A stretch of 64,000 nt of DNA from Plasticicumulans lactativorans (GCF_004341245.1 NZ_SLWY01000004.1:124001-188000); one strand, 5' to 3'. Counted from the first letter of the stretch, positions 1 to 8,663 are shown. Notes: generated by a model not told the origin, from the sequence alone. Program-made: numbers and translations.

Positions 1-462
1 TGGTCCAACCACCAAAGCGAGTGCGGTTTGTCTGTGGATTGGGCAGAAGCAGAAAAACTGTGTTGGCGTTGTGCACATAAACGCCTGCTCCAGCGCTGCC
101 ACATCATTCCACGTGCTCTTGGAGGGGATGAGAGTCCTAGAAATCTCATACTCTTGTGTGCTCAGTGCCATGCCGAAGCTCCAAATGTTGCTGACCCAGA
201 ATTCATGTGGATCTGGCTGCACGCACATGCAGTTCCTTTCTATGGCACATACTGGCAAGAACGTGGAATCAGAGAGTATGAGCTTATCTTTGGCGAAAAA
301 CCGTTTTCCGGGCTCACTCATACTGATGAACTCATGCAAGAAATTCGAGGTATCCTTGAAGAAGCTTTTCCAAAAACCAGCAGGCATTGGGGACAGGGAA
401 AAATCAATCCTGCAACATGGGCTTGGGTATTTCGTCAAGTTGATCAACGGGCACGAAAATGA
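1..462 (+). CDS. HNH endonuclease-like protein (5' end outside window)
   Basis: The reading frame is open to the left edge, so the true start is probably upstream; an internal TTG at 28 is the first start-like codon. Numbered from that TTG, a CWRC pair lies at residues 12-15 and a CAQC pair at 44-47, forming a likely zinc site. Between and after them are His25, Asn39 and His48, the order expected of an HNH (beta-beta-alpha metal) nuclease core. No fused DNA-recognition domain is visible in the roughly 145 residues seen. The gene is clearly AT-richer than the chromosome to its right, which suggests horizontal acquisition. It could serve a mobile element, a restriction system or a toxin; context does not decide. 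Family call is fairly secure, role unknown. Confidence 0.65.
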   Translation, partial: WSNHQSECGLSVDWAEAEKLCWRCAHKRLLQRCHIIPRALGGDESPRNLILLCAQCHAEAPNVADPEFMWIWLHAHAVPFYGTYWQERGIREYELIFGEKPFSGLTHTDELMQEIRGILEEAFPKTSRHWGQGKINPATWAWVFRQVDQRARK

Positions 463-485
463 TGCCGAGCAACGCCATCAACTCG

Positions 486-531
486 AACAGTGAGAAGCGA
501 CGCTTCTTCGCCGTACCGCTTTTCACTGTTG
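486..531. repeat. Imperfect inverted repeat after the HNH gene
   Basis: Two 14-base arms (486-499 and 518-531) are complementary except for one G-T wobble. Nested in the left side is a second perfect hairpin (GAAGCG-A-CGCTTC, 494-506). It begins 24 bases after the HNH stop. It could be a transcription terminator, although no T-run follows. An integron attC-like recombination site is another possibility: a GTTGGTT stretch borders the right arm, but the consensus core is not matched well. Confidence 0.4.
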
Positions 532-579
532 GTTATGGCAAACGTTAACCGTCAACTCGTTCACCAACCGCACAGCACA

Positions 580-614
580 GTAGGTTGGGCTTCATTTTAT
601 GAAGCCCAACCTAC
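580..614. repeat. REP-like palindrome
   Basis: A perfect 15-bp inverted repeat (arms 580-594 and 600-614) encloses a 5-base loop that can pair one further base. The arm reads GTAGGTTGGGCTTCA. Palindromes built on GTAGGTTGGG/CCCAACCTAC are common dispersed intergenic repeats in proteobacteria, so this is most likely a REP-type element rather than a terminator; no T-run follows. Only one copy is visible in this window. Confidence 0.6.
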
Positions 615-701
615 AAGTCTACGGGCTACGCCAAACCACAAATCAAACCAGCGTTGGGCCCCTCTCCGTGTGCACAAGGTGGAGGCTTCCAGAGGAGAAC
701 C

Positions 702-1187
702 ATGAGAAAACTCGGCACGCCCTTTAACGCGTTGGCGGCGCTACTGCTTGCCTGCGCGGTCACCCCGGCTCCGGCGCAAATGACGCAGCAGGAGCACGTC
801 CACCAGATGTCGCATGGCGTGATGCCATTCGATGTGTCCAGGAGCGTGCACATCTTCAGGATGACCGAGCAGGGAGGCGTGCAGCGCGTCATTGCCAGGG
901 ACGCGGGAGCCGGCGAGCAGATTGCCCTGATTCAGCAGCACCTGGCGCATGAAGCCGAGAGATTCCAGAACGGTGATTATTCGGACCCGGCGAAGCTGCA
1001 TGGGCCGGCCATGCCGGGGATCAGGGAACTCCAGGAAGGCGCCTCCCGCATCAGGGTCAGCTACACCGCGCTTCCGGACGGCGCGGAGATCACGTTCGAG
1101 ACAACGGATATCCACCTGCTGACCGCCGTGCACCGATGGTTCGGGGCGCAGCTTTCCGAGCACGGCGCGGATGCGAAGGCAGAATGA
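702..1187 (+). CDS. Predicted secreted protein of unknown function
   Basis: A 161-residue protein. The ATG at 702 is preceded by a good Shine-Dalgarno (AGAGGAG, 691-697), which decides it over the upstream in-frame ATG at 654. Residues 1-25 form a classic signal peptide: MRK, a hydrophobic core, then APA before Gln, so export to the periplasm is predicted. The mature part is rich in His, Met and Gln near its start and has no recognisable catalytic motif. Similar short periplasmic proteins are sometimes labelled aspartate carbamoyltransferase in databases, but nothing here supports that activity. Neighbours give no clue. Real gene likely, function unknown. Confidence 0.65.
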   Translation: MRKLGTPFNALAALLLACAVTPAPAQMTQQEHVHQMSHGVMPFDVSRSVHIFRMTEQGGVQRVIARDAGAGEQIALIQQHLAHEAERFQNGDYSDPAKLHGPAMPGIRELQEGASRIRVSYTALPDGAEITFETTDIHLLTAVHRWFGAQLSEHGADAKAE

Positions 1188-1327
1188 GCGGCCGGCCGCG
1201 GCGCAAAAGCCCGAGGAGAAACGCAAGGGTGCCGCCGTGAAACGGGTGCAGCAGGACCCGACAGCGCGGTCCTGACGTTCAAGGCTTCGACCACGAATGG
1301 CTGGACGGATCGTGTCGTGCACGCGCC

Positions 1328-1684
1328 TTAGCCGCCGTACGGGCGCCGTCCGTTGGCCGGTGGCGTCAGGTGAGCGAGCGGGTGCGGAATCCGTCCATCG
1401 CCATGGCTGCTGATGACCTCGGCGATGACGACCTGATAGCCATCGAGCCACTGCGCCTGCCGCTGCTTTGCGGCGACGTGCGCAGGGTGCTTCATGAGCA
1501 CCTGGAGCGAATCCATGCTTTCCCAGTAGTACACGTTGGAGATGAGCCCCGTTGAGGGGTTCTCCCAGCTTTCTTCGCCCAGATAGCCGGGGATGGCTCT
1601 CGCGATCCTGGCGATCTCATCGTCCAGCGCGTGGAACGCATCGTCGAATTCGCCTTTCGCGAACGTGAAGGTGGATGTGTACAT
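1328..1684 (-). CDS. Antibiotic biosynthesis monooxygenase (ABM)-family protein
   Basis: A 118-residue protein with the length and pattern of the ABM dimeric alpha-beta barrel fold: an N-terminal strand (YTSTFTFAKG), a helix around residues 14-32, the GYLGEESWENP segment, and the YYWESMDSLQVLMKHPAH stretch typical of this family. Members include cofactor-independent monooxygenases, haem-degrading enzymes and proteins of unknown role, so substrate cannot be assigned. It lies 33 bases downstream of paiB on the same strand and is probably co-transcribed with it, under possible control of the divergent MocR regulator. Confidence 0.7.
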   Translation of the reverse strand: MYTSTFTFAKGEFDDAFHALDDEIARIARAIPGYLGEESWENPSTGLISNVYYWESMDSLQVLMKHPAHVAAKQRQAQWLDGYQVVIAEVISSHGDGRIPHPLAHLTPPANGRRPYGG

Positions 1685-1717
1685 GGCGCTGTGTGGTCCC
1701 GGCAGGGTTGCTGTGGT

Positions 1718-2341
1718 TCATTCGGCATGGCGCATGGCATGCGCCATTTCACCGCACCCGCGCGCCTCCAGGGTGTCGGCGGCATTGAGGCGATCCCGCG
1801 CCTCCCGGTTCTGGCTGAGCTTGACCTTGCCCACCAGCGAAGTGATGGCGATCTCGATGCCCACGATGTTGCGCAGCATGCTGCTGATGTACTCGGGCGC
1901 GGCGTCCCTGATCTTCCAGGGCCGGGGTTCGGCCGCCTCGTGGCGCCTGGTCAGGCGCCCCACGATGCGGAGGGCGAAGCGCTCGTCGTCATGCACGATG
2001 AGCGTGCCGTGTACGTGCACCACTTCGTAGTTCCAGGTCGGCACCTGGCGGTGCGCCTCGTGCTTGCTCGGGTACCAGTTGGGCGAGATGTAGGCCTCGG
2101 CGCCGCGAAATACGACCATGACCGGCGTGCCCGTCGGGCAGCGCTGCCAGAGCGGGTTGGCGCGGGCCACGTGGGCCGTGAGCACGCCATGCGCGCCCTC
2201 GTCGGCATCGAATTCGAACGGCAGGTGATCGGCATCCAGTCCGGTGCTCCCCTGGGTGACCAGCATGCCCAGCGGATGTTCGCGGATGATGCGGCCGAGC
2301 TCCTCCGGTCGGGTTTCAGCAAAGTGGGCTGGAATGTACAT
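1718..2341 (-). CDS. paiB: PaiB-type FMN-binding negative regulator family protein
   Basis: A 207-residue protein matching the PaiB family over its full length: the opening MYIPAHFAE, the LGMLVT and LPFEFD segments, the AEAYISPNWYPSK block and the VPTWNYEVVHVHG block that form the split-barrel FMN site. PaiB was described in Bacillus as affecting protease and sporulation genes, but most homologues are best regarded as flavin-binding split-barrel proteins of uncertain role. It is divergent from a MocR-type regulator with an 88-base gap, an arrangement that suggests control by that regulator, and it leads a probable two-gene unit with the ABM protein. Confidence 0.85.
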   Translation of the reverse strand: MYIPAHFAETRPEELGRIIREHPLGMLVTQGSTGLDADHLPFEFDADEGAHGVLTAHVARANPLWQRCPTGTPVMVVFRGAEAYISPNWYPSKHEAHRQVPTWNYEVVHVHGTLIVHDDERFALRIVGRLTRRHEAAEPRPWKIRDAAPEYISSMLRNIVGIEIAITSLVGKVKLSQNREARDRLNAADTLEARGCGEMAHAMRHAE

Positions 2342-2410
2342 AGTGGGCGGACGAACGGGTGGCGACGGAATTCAGCTCACTATCACCCTCAACCGGCACA
2401 GCATGAAGAG

Positions 2411-2442
2411 CCAGTTTCCTTGATTCTTTATGGACCAGTTTC
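2411..2442 (+). promoter_or_regulatory. Candidate MocR operator (direct repeats)
   Basis: CCAGTTTC occurs at 2411-2418 and again at 2435-2442, 24 bases apart on the same strand, in the gap between paiB and the MocR gene. MocR-family regulators commonly bind direct repeats in such divergent gaps. The second copy overlaps the first codons of the regulator, so occupancy would suit autoregulation, or the true start is slightly downstream. Confidence 0.4.
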
Positions 2443-3929
2443 GCAAACCGACCGCTAATCGCCGCGGTGCCGCCGGGGCCGGGCGCCGCATCTACGACCT
2501 GCTGCGTGCCCAGATCGCCGACGGCACCCTGGCGCCGGGCGCGGGGACGCCGTCCACGCGCGCCCTGGCGGCCGAGCTGGGGGTCTCGCGCAGCACCGTC
2601 ACCGCCGCCTACGAGCAGCTCGCGGCCGAGGGCTTCCTCGTCACCTCCACGGGGCGGGTGGCCCGGGTGGCCAGCCCGCTGGCGGCCCCCGCACCCGCCG
2701 CTGCGACGGCAGGCCGCAGTGCCAGGCGTGCGCCGCCCCTGTCCGCGTTCGGGCGTCGCGTGGCGGGAAGCGACATGCCGGCGCTGCCTTGCGCCGAACC
2801 GCCCCGATTCGACTTCCTGTACGGCGCGGTGGCGTCCCGGGACTTTCCGACCCTGGCCTGGCGGCGCGCATACCAGGCCGAACTGCTGCGCCAGCAGCCG
2901 AGCCTGCGCTACGCCGCGCCCGAAGGCGATGCGTCGCTGCGGCGCGCGCTCCAGGGCTATTTGCGGCGTGCCCGGGGACTGGCCTGCCAGGCCGAGCAGA
3001 TTCTCGTGGTACAGGGCTCGCAGCAGGCCATCGACCTGTGCGCACGGCTGCTGCTGGACGCCGGCGACGCCTTCGTCTTCGAGGACCCCGGTTACCTGAT
3101 GGCCCGCCACTGCTTCGAGGCCACCGGGGCCAGGTGCCTCGCCACGCCCGTGGACGGGCACGGCCTGGTCACCACCGGCCTCCCCCGGGACGAACGGGTC
3201 CGCCTGGCATACGTGACGCCGTCGCACCAGTTTCCGCTGGGGGGCGTGATGCCGATCGGCCGTCGCATCGAATTGCTCCAGTGGGCCCGGCAGCACCGCA
3301 CCTGGGTCGTGGAGGACGACTATGACGGCGAGTTCCGCTACGGCCAGCGCCCGATCGACGCGCTGCAGTCGATCGACACCGATGGCCACGTGATCTATGT
3401 CGGCACGTTCTCCAAGGCGCTGTCGCCGCAACTGCGGCTCGGCTACCTGGTGCTGCCGCCTGAGCTGGTGCCGGTGTTCCGGCAGGCCAAGCGGCTGACC
3501 GACCGCCATGCGCCGGTGGTGGAGCAGCGCGTGCTGGCATCGCTGATCGACAGCGGCGCCTACGAGCGTCACGTCCGGCGTGTGCGGCGCGAGAACGAGC
3601 GCCGCCGCACGGCACTGCTCGATGCCATCGCCCACCACCTGCCGGGCGACGCCCAGGTCAGCGGTACGGCCGCCGGCCTGCACGTGGTGCTGTGGCTGCC
3701 GTTCCTGCGACCGCAGGACGAACCCGCGCTGGTGGCTGCCGCCCGCGGCAGGGGCGTGGGCGTCTACCCGGTGTCGCCGCTGTTCGCCGATCCGCAGTCC
3801 CGCCTGCAGGCGCCCCCGGTGGGGCTGATCCTGGGCTACGCCAGCCTGGCGGTCGAACAGATCCGGCAAGGGGTGCATCTGCTGGCGGCGGTGATCGATG
3901 CGCTGCGCGCCGGGCCGCCTGATCGGTGA
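2430..3929 (+). CDS. MocR-type regulator (GntR helix-turn-helix plus aminotransferase domain)
   Basis: A 499-residue protein. Residues about 18-85 form a GntR winged helix (IYDLLRAQIADGTLAPG, then STRALAAELGVSRSTVTAAY). The rest is a class I/II aminotransferase-like domain: VVQGSQQAIDLCARLLLD, the VVEDDYDGEFRY block, and the pyridoxal phosphate lysine at about residue 329 within VGTFSKALSPQLRLGY. This is the MocR/PdxR/GabR architecture, in which PLP or an amine adduct acts as a ligand. Divergence from paiB and the direct repeats in the gap suggest it regulates paiB and itself. The effector cannot be read from sequence; PLP sensing is a reasonable guess because PaiB-like folds resemble pyridoxamine phosphate oxidase. 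Confidence 0.88.
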   Translation: MDQFRKPTANRRGAAGAGRRIYDLLRAQIADGTLAPGAGTPSTRALAAELGVSRSTVTAAYEQLAAEGFLVTSTGRVARVASPLAAPAPAAATAGRSARRAPPLSAFGRRVAGSDMPALPCAEPPRFDFLYGAVASRDFPTLAWRRAYQAELLRQQPSLRYAAPEGDASLRRALQGYLRRARGLACQAEQILVVQGSQQAIDLCARLLLDAGDAFVFEDPGYLMARHCFEATGARCLATPVDGHGLVTTGLPRDERVRLAYVTPSHQFPLGGVMPIGRRIELLQWARQHRTWVVEDDYDGEFRYGQRPIDALQSIDTDGHVIYVGTFSKALSPQLRLGYLVLPPELVPVFRQAKRLTDRHAPVVEQRVLASLIDSGAYERHVRRVRRENERRRTALLDAIAHHLPGDAQVSGTAAGLHVVLWLPFLRPQDEPALVAAARGRGVGVYPVSPLFADPQSRLQAPPVGLILGYASLAVEQIRQGVHLLAAVIDALRAGPPDR

Positions 3930-4164
3930 GACGGTGATCTGCAGCACGCCACCGACATGAACGGCGGGCCGGCCGCGATCAGGCGTCCTCGTCACGGGGC
4001 GGGTGCGCCGATCCGCCGGCGACCGCTCCGGCGCCTCGGTCGGGCGCCCTGAAGAACGCCTTCCGCCGGCGCCGGCAGGCCGCGTTGCGCGCCCGCGCGC
4101 GATGCGCCGCCAGCGGCCCGCCCCGCGGACGCGTTAAGCTCGGCGCCCCGCCCCGGAGCCGCGC

Positions 4165-4629
4165 ATGTTCCACGTCATCCTGTTCCAGCCCGAGATCCCG
4201 CCCAACACCGGCAACGTCATCCGCCTGTGCGCGAACACCGGTGCGACGCTGCACCTGGTGCACCCGCTCGGCTTCGCCCTCGACGACGCGAAGCTCAGGC
4301 GCGCCGGGCTCGACTACCACGAGTGGGCGCGGCTCCAGGAGCACCGTTCGCTCGCCGAGGCGCTCGCCGCGGTGGCGCCGGGCCGCGTCTACGCCTTCAC
4401 CACCAAGGCCGCGCGCGGCTTCCACGAGCTGGCCTACGCGCCGGGCGATGCGCTGCTGTTCGGGCCGGAGACGCGCGGGCTGCCCGCCGAGGTGCTCGCC
4501 GGCTTCGCCGACGACGCGCGGCTGCGGCTGCCGATGCGCCCCGGGCAGCGCAGCCTGAACCTGTCGAACGCGGTCGCGGTGGCACTGTTCGAGGCCTGGC
4601 GCCAGCACGGCTACGCCGGTGGCGCCTGA
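4165..4629 (+). CDS. trmL: tRNA (cytidine/uridine-2'-O-)-methyltransferase TrmL
   Basis: A 154-residue SPOUT methyltransferase that methylates the 2'-O of the wobble nucleotide 34 in tRNA-Leu isoacceptors, using S-adenosylmethionine. The family start is clear (MFHVILFQPEIPPNTGNVIRL, with the conserved N-T-G-N). The C-terminal trefoil-knot signatures follow: LLFGPETRGLP and the final LRLPMRPGQRSLNLSNAVAVALFEAWRQ. Length is normal for TrmL. A purine-rich GGAG lies just before the ATG. It is followed after 54 bases by mprF on the same strand; they may share a transcript but are functionally unrelated. Confidence 0.93.
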   Translation: MFHVILFQPEIPPNTGNVIRLCANTGATLHLVHPLGFALDDAKLRRAGLDYHEWARLQEHRSLAEALAAVAPGRVYAFTTKAARGFHELAYAPGDALLFGPETRGLPAEVLAGFADDARLRLPMRPGQRSLNLSNAVAVALFEAWRQHGYAGGA

Positions 4630-4683
4630 ACGCCGCCGAAGCCGTAGACTGCGCGCCCCAGCCCACGCCCCGCCCACTGCCCG

Positions 4684-7242
4684 ATGACCCTGCCACCCCT
4701 TCGCAACTTTGCACCGCTCGCGGCGCTCGCGCTGTTCCTGATCGCGCTCTGGGCGCTGCACGCGCAGCTCGCCGACTACCAGTACGAGGACATGGTCGGT
4801 TACCTCGACGAGCTGCCCGCGCTCAACCTGCTCGGCGCGGGCGTGCTCACGGTGCTGAGCTACGCGGTGATCACCGCCTACGACCTGCTGGCGATGCGCT
4901 ACATCCGCCGGCCGCTGGCGATGTACAAGGTGATGTTCGCGTCGTTCCTGTCGTACGCCTTCAGCAACACCATCGGCCTGTCGGTGTTCGCCTCGGGCAC
5001 GCTGCGGCTGCGGCTGTACTCCGGCTGGGGGCTGTCGGCGCTGGAGATCGCGCGCGTGGTGCTGTTCTCGACGCTGACGCTGTGGCTCGGCCTGCTGGTG
5101 GCGGCCGGCGGCGTGCTGATCGCCAAGCCGGTCGACCTGCCCGAGCTGCTGCACGTGCCGCTGCCGCACGGGCGCACCCTCGGCGTGCTGCTGCTGCTGC
5201 CGGTGGCGGGCTACCTGGTGGCGGCGCGGCTGCGCCGCCAGCCGTTCCGGCTGGGGCCGTGGGAGCTGCCGGTGGTGCGCACGCGCCTCGCCTGGCGCCA
5301 GGTGGTGGTGGGGGCGACCGACTGGGTGCTCGCCGCGGCGGTGCTCTACGTGCTGCTGCCGAAGGCCGAGGAGCTCGGCTTCCTGCACATCCTGACGGTG
5401 TTCCTGATGGCGCAGATCGCGGCGCTGATCTCGCACGTGCCGGGCGGGCTCGGGGTGTTCGAGGCGGTGGTGCTGAGCACCCTCGAACCCTGGCTGGAGG
5501 CCGCCGACCTGCTCGGCGGGCTGCTCGCCTTCCGCGTCATCTACTACCTGCTGCCGCTGCTGCTCGCCACGCTCGCGCTCGGCCTGTACGAGGCCACGCG
5601 CCTGCGCGCGCGCCTCGGCGGCTTCGGTGCGCTGGTGGCGCCGCTGGTCCCGGCACTGCTGCCGCCGCTGCTGGCGCTGATGAGCGCGGTGTGCGGCGCG
5701 GTGCTGCTGTTCTCGGTGGTGAGCCCGGCGGCCGAGGGGCGACTCGACTGGCTCGCGCACGTCATCCCGCTGTCGCTGCTGGAGCTGTCGCACTTCGCCG
5801 GCAGCGTGATCGGCATGGGCCTGCTGCTGCTCGCGCAGAGCCTGCAGCGGCGCCTCGACGCGGCCTGGGTGGTGACCGTGCTGCTGCTCGGCGCCGGCAG
5901 CGTCAGCGCGCTGCTGAAGGGCGCCGACTACGAGGAGGCGCTGCTGCTCGCGCTGCTGCTGCTCGCGCTGCTGCCGTGCCGGCGCCACTTCTACCGCAAG
6001 GCCTCGCTGTTCGAGGAGCGCTTCACGCCGGGCTGGCTTGCGGCGGTGGCGATGATCACCGCCACCGCGGTGTGGCTCGGCTTCTTCTCGTACAAGGAGG
6101 TCGACTACAGCCGCGAGCTGTGGTGGCAGTTCACCTTCGACGACGACGGCGAGGCGCCGCGCTTCCTGCGCGCGCTGGTCGGCGTCGCGGCGGTGTTCGC
6201 GGCGCTGGCGCTGGCGCGGCTGCTGCGCCCGGCGCAGCCGGTGACCGGTACCGACCGCACCACGCTGGAGGCGCTGCGCCCGCGCGTCGCCGCCTGCCCG
6301 CTGACCTACGCGCACCTGGCGCTGCTCGGCGACAAGAGCGTGCTGCTGTCGCAGCAGGGCGACGGCTTCCTGATGTACGGCGTGCAGGGCCGCTCCTGGG
6401 TGTCGATGGGCGACCCGATCGGCACCGCCGAGGAGCGCCGCGAACTCGCCTGGGCGTTCCGCGAGCGCGTCGAGGCGCACGCCGGCTGGCCGGTGTTCTA
6501 CCAGGTCAGCCCGGTCAACCTCGACCTCTACCTGGAGCTGGGGCTGACGCTGCTGAAGATCGGCGAGGAGGCGCGCGTCGACCTCGCCCGCTTCACGCTC
6601 GACGGCAAGGCGCGCGCGAACCTGCGCAACATCCGCTCCAAGCTCGAACGCGACGGCTACACCTTCCGCATCGCGCCGGCCGCCGAGGTGCCGGCGCTGC
6701 TGCCGGCGCTGGCGCAGGTGTCGTCGGCGTGGCTCGACGCCAAGAACACCGGCGAGAAGGGCTTCTCGCTCGGGCGCTTCGACCCCGAGTACCTCGCCGG
6801 CGGCCCGCTGGCGCTGGTCGAGCGCGACGGGGCGCTGGTCGCCTTCGCCAACCTGTGGTGCGGTGCCGGGCATCACGAGCTGTCGATCGACCTGATGCGC
6901 CAGGTGCCGGGCGCGCCCAACGGCACCATGGACTTCCTCTTCGTGCACCTGCTGCTGTGGGGCCGCGCGCAGGGCTACGCGTGGTTCAACCTCGGCATGG
7001 CGCCGCTCGCCGGCCTGCATTCGCGCGCGCTGGCGCCACTGTGGAACCGCTTCGGCGCGCTGGTGTTCGGCCGCGGCGAGCGCTTCTACAACTTCAAGGG
7101 CGTGCGCCAGTACAAGGACAAGTTCGGGCCGGTGTGGGAGCCGCGCTACCTGGCCGTGCCCGGCGGCTTGCGTCTGCCGCACATCCTCGCCAACCTCACC
7201 ACGCTGATCGCCGGCAGCGTGCAGGGAGTCGTGAAGAAGTGA
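4684..7242 (+). CDS. mprF: Bifunctional aminoacyl-phosphatidylglycerol synthase/flippase MprF
   Basis: An 852-residue inner-membrane protein of normal MprF length. The N-terminal half is a long run of hydrophobic helices (about residues 10-530), including the family's SHVPGGLGVFEAVVL segment, and corresponds to the flippase. The C-terminal part (about 540-850) is the cytosolic GNAT-fold synthase: YGVQGRSWVSMGDPIG, KARANLRNIRSKLERDGY, GAPNGTMDFLF and ERFYNFKGVRQYKDKFGPVWEPRYL. MprF transfers lysine or alanine from charged tRNA to phosphatidylglycerol and flips the product, lowering surface negative charge and raising resistance to cationic peptides. The amino acid used cannot be decided. Its stop overlaps the start of the acvB-like hydrolase gene. 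Confidence 0.92.
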   Translation: MTLPPLRNFAPLAALALFLIALWALHAQLADYQYEDMVGYLDELPALNLLGAGVLTVLSYAVITAYDLLAMRYIRRPLAMYKVMFASFLSYAFSNTIGLSVFASGTLRLRLYSGWGLSALEIARVVLFSTLTLWLGLLVAAGGVLIAKPVDLPELLHVPLPHGRTLGVLLLLPVAGYLVAARLRRQPFRLGPWELPVVRTRLAWRQVVVGATDWVLAAAVLYVLLPKAEELGFLHILTVFLMAQIAALISHVPGGLGVFEAVVLSTLEPWLEAADLLGGLLAFRVIYYLLPLLLATLALGLYEATRLRARLGGFGALVAPLVPALLPPLLALMSAVCGAVLLFSVVSPAAEGRLDWLAHVIPLSLLELSHFAGSVIGMGLLLLAQSLQRRLDAAWVVTVLLLGAGSVSALLKGADYEEALLLALLLLALLPCRRHFYRKASLFEERFTPGWLAAVAMITATAVWLGFFSYKEVDYSRELWWQFTFDDDGEAPRFLRALVGVAAVFAALALARLLRPAQPVTGTDRTTLEALRPRVAACPLTYAHLALLGDKSVLLSQQGDGFLMYGVQGRSWVSMGDPIGTAEERRELAWAFRERVEAHAGWPVFYQVSPVNLDLYLELGLTLLKIGEEARVDLARFTLDGKARANLRNIRSKLERDGYTFRIAPAAEVPALLPALAQVSSAWLDAKNTGEKGFSLGRFDPEYLAGGPLALVERDGALVAFANLWCGAGHHELSIDLMRQVPGAPNGTMDFLFVHLLLWGRAQGYAWFNLGMAPLAGLHSRALAPLWNRFGALVFGRGERFYNFKGVRQYKDKFGPVWEPRYLAVPGGLRLPHILANLTTLIAGSVQGVVKK

Positions 7243-8663
7243 GTGCCATCCGCCTCGTGCCCGCCTGTGCGGGCCTGCTCGCCGCGAGCCTCGCCGCCGG
7301 CGCCGAAACCCTGGAGTACGGCCGCTTCGGCACGGTCAGCGTGACGCGCCCGGCCGGGGAGCCGCGCGCGGTGGCGGTGCTCGCCTCCGACGCCGCCGGC
7401 CCCGGCGCGCTCGACGCCGCCCTCACCGAGGCCCTGCGCGCCCGCGGCACGCTGGTGCTCGGCGTCGACGCCGGGCGCCTGTGGCGCCAGGCCAGGCCCG
7501 AGGACGACGGCGCCGACGCCTGCACGTTCATCGGCTGGGATTTCGAGGCCTTCGCGCAGTACGCCGAAAAAACTCTGGGGCTCGCCGACTACCGCCAGCC
7601 GCTCTTGGTCGGCAGCGGGCTCGGCGCGCAGCTGGTCTGGGCCGCGGCGGCGCAGAGCACCATCAACACCTTCCGCGGCGTGCTCACGCTCGGCTTCGAC
7701 CCGGCATGGACCAGCCAGTGGCCGCTGTGCGACGGCGACCAGGGGCGGGTGGCGCAGGCCGCCGCCGGCAGCCCCGGCGAGCACCTGGTGCCGCCGCCGC
7801 AGCTGCGCATCCGCTGGACCACGCTGCGCGGCGGCGCCGACGGCGTCACCGACGCGGCGCTGCAGGCCTTCGTCGCGCAGGTACCGCGGGCGCACGCGGT
7901 GGACGTGCCGGACGCCGCGCTCGCCGGCGTGCCCACCCCCTGGCTCGCGCCCTTCGGCGATGCCTGGGAGGCGCTGGCGACACCGGCGCCGACGACGGCG
8001 CTCGCCGACCTGCCGCTGATCGAGCTGCCGGCGCAGGCGACGCAGCGCGGCAGCGCCGACTGGCTCGCGGTGATCCTCAGCGGCGACGGCGGCTGGGCCG
8101 ACATCGACCGCGAACTCGGCGAACGCTTCCAGGCCGCCGGCATCCCGGTGGTCGGCTTCAACATGCTCAAGTACCTGTGGCGCGCGCGCAGCCCCGAGGA
8201 GGCCGGGCGCGACCTCGAGCGCGTGCTCGCCCACTACCGCAGCGCGTGGGACCGGCGCCGCGTGCTGCTGGTGGGCTATTCGCTCGGTGCCGACATCCTG
8301 CCGTTCGCGGTCAACCGCATGAGCCCGGCCGGGCGCGACGGCGTCGCGCTCGCCGCGCTGCTGGCGCCGAGCCGGCGCGTCGAGTTCGAGTTCCACCCCT
8401 GGGACTGGATCGGCGCGAGCGACGACAGCCACAACCCGCGCGCGCTGCTGGTCGCCCCCGAGCTGCTGCAGCTGGCGGTGCCGGCGCTGTGCGTGTACGG
8501 CGTGGAGGACGAGGACGACACCGCCTGCGTCGAGCTCGGCAGCAACGCCAGGCCGACGGTGCTGCGGCTGCCGGGCGGCCACCACTTCGACGAGAACTAC
8601 CGCGCGCTCGCCGAGCGCGTGCTCGACGCCGCGCAGCGCGCCGCCACGGGAGCTACCCCTTGA
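7239..8663 (+). CDS. acvB: AcvB/VirJ-family serine hydrolase (probable aminoacyl-PG hydrolase)
   Basis: A 474-residue exported protein. The GTG at 7239 overlaps the mprF stop (GTGA) and follows a GGGAG ribosome site. A signal peptide covers about residues 1-21 (ending AAGAE). The C-terminal VirJ domain shows SGDGGWADIDRELGERF, the nucleophile elbow GYSLGADILPFAV and a late GGHHFDENY with the likely catalytic His. AcvB of Agrobacterium and Rhizobium and its Pseudomonas counterpart hydrolyse aminoacyl-phosphatidylglycerol and are encoded beside the matching synthase. Overlap with mprF therefore points to a make-and-remove pair. The N-terminal half is a second, more divergent alpha/beta-hydrolase-like region, as in full-length AcvB. 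Confidence 0.85.
   Translation: MSAIRLVPACAGLLAASLAAGAETLEYGRFGTVSVTRPAGEPRAVAVLASDAAGPGALDAALTEALRARGTLVLGVDAGRLWRQARPEDDGADACTFIGWDFEAFAQYAEKTLGLADYRQPLLVGSGLGAQLVWAAAAQSTINTFRGVLTLGFDPAWTSQWPLCDGDQGRVAQAAAGSPGEHLVPPPQLRIRWTTLRGGADGVTDAALQAFVAQVPRAHAVDVPDAALAGVPTPWLAPFGDAWEALATPAPTTALADLPLIELPAQATQRGSADWLAVILSGDGGWADIDRELGERFQAAGIPVVGFNMLKYLWRARSPEEAGRDLERVLAHYRSAWDRRRVLLVGYSLGADILPFAVNRMSPAGRDGVALAALLAPSRRVEFEFHPWDWIGASDDSHNPRALLVAPELLQLAVPALCVYGVEDEDDTACVELGSNARPTVLRLPGGHHFDENYRALAERVLDAAQRAATGATP

Noticed and set aside
490-705. A 71-codon frame across the REP-like palindrome
   Set aside because: It reads through two inverted repeats and has no ribosome site.
1631-2458. A 275-codon plus-strand frame over paiB
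   Set aside because: Shadow of the well-supported minus-strand paiB.
2316-3995. A 559-codon minus-strand frame opposite the MocR gene
   Set aside because: The plus strand encodes a full GntR-aminotransferase protein; the minus translation has no recognisable family.
3979-7182. A 1067-codon open frame on the minus strand
   Set aside because: Low-complexity Arg/Gln/His translation antisense to mprF and trmL, with no domain resemblance.
4227-8663. A 1478-codon open frame on the plus strand through trmL and mprF
   Set aside because: Only its last third (from 7239) is a real gene, the AcvB-like hydrolase. The rest is an Arg/Ala-rich shadow of mprF caused by high GC.
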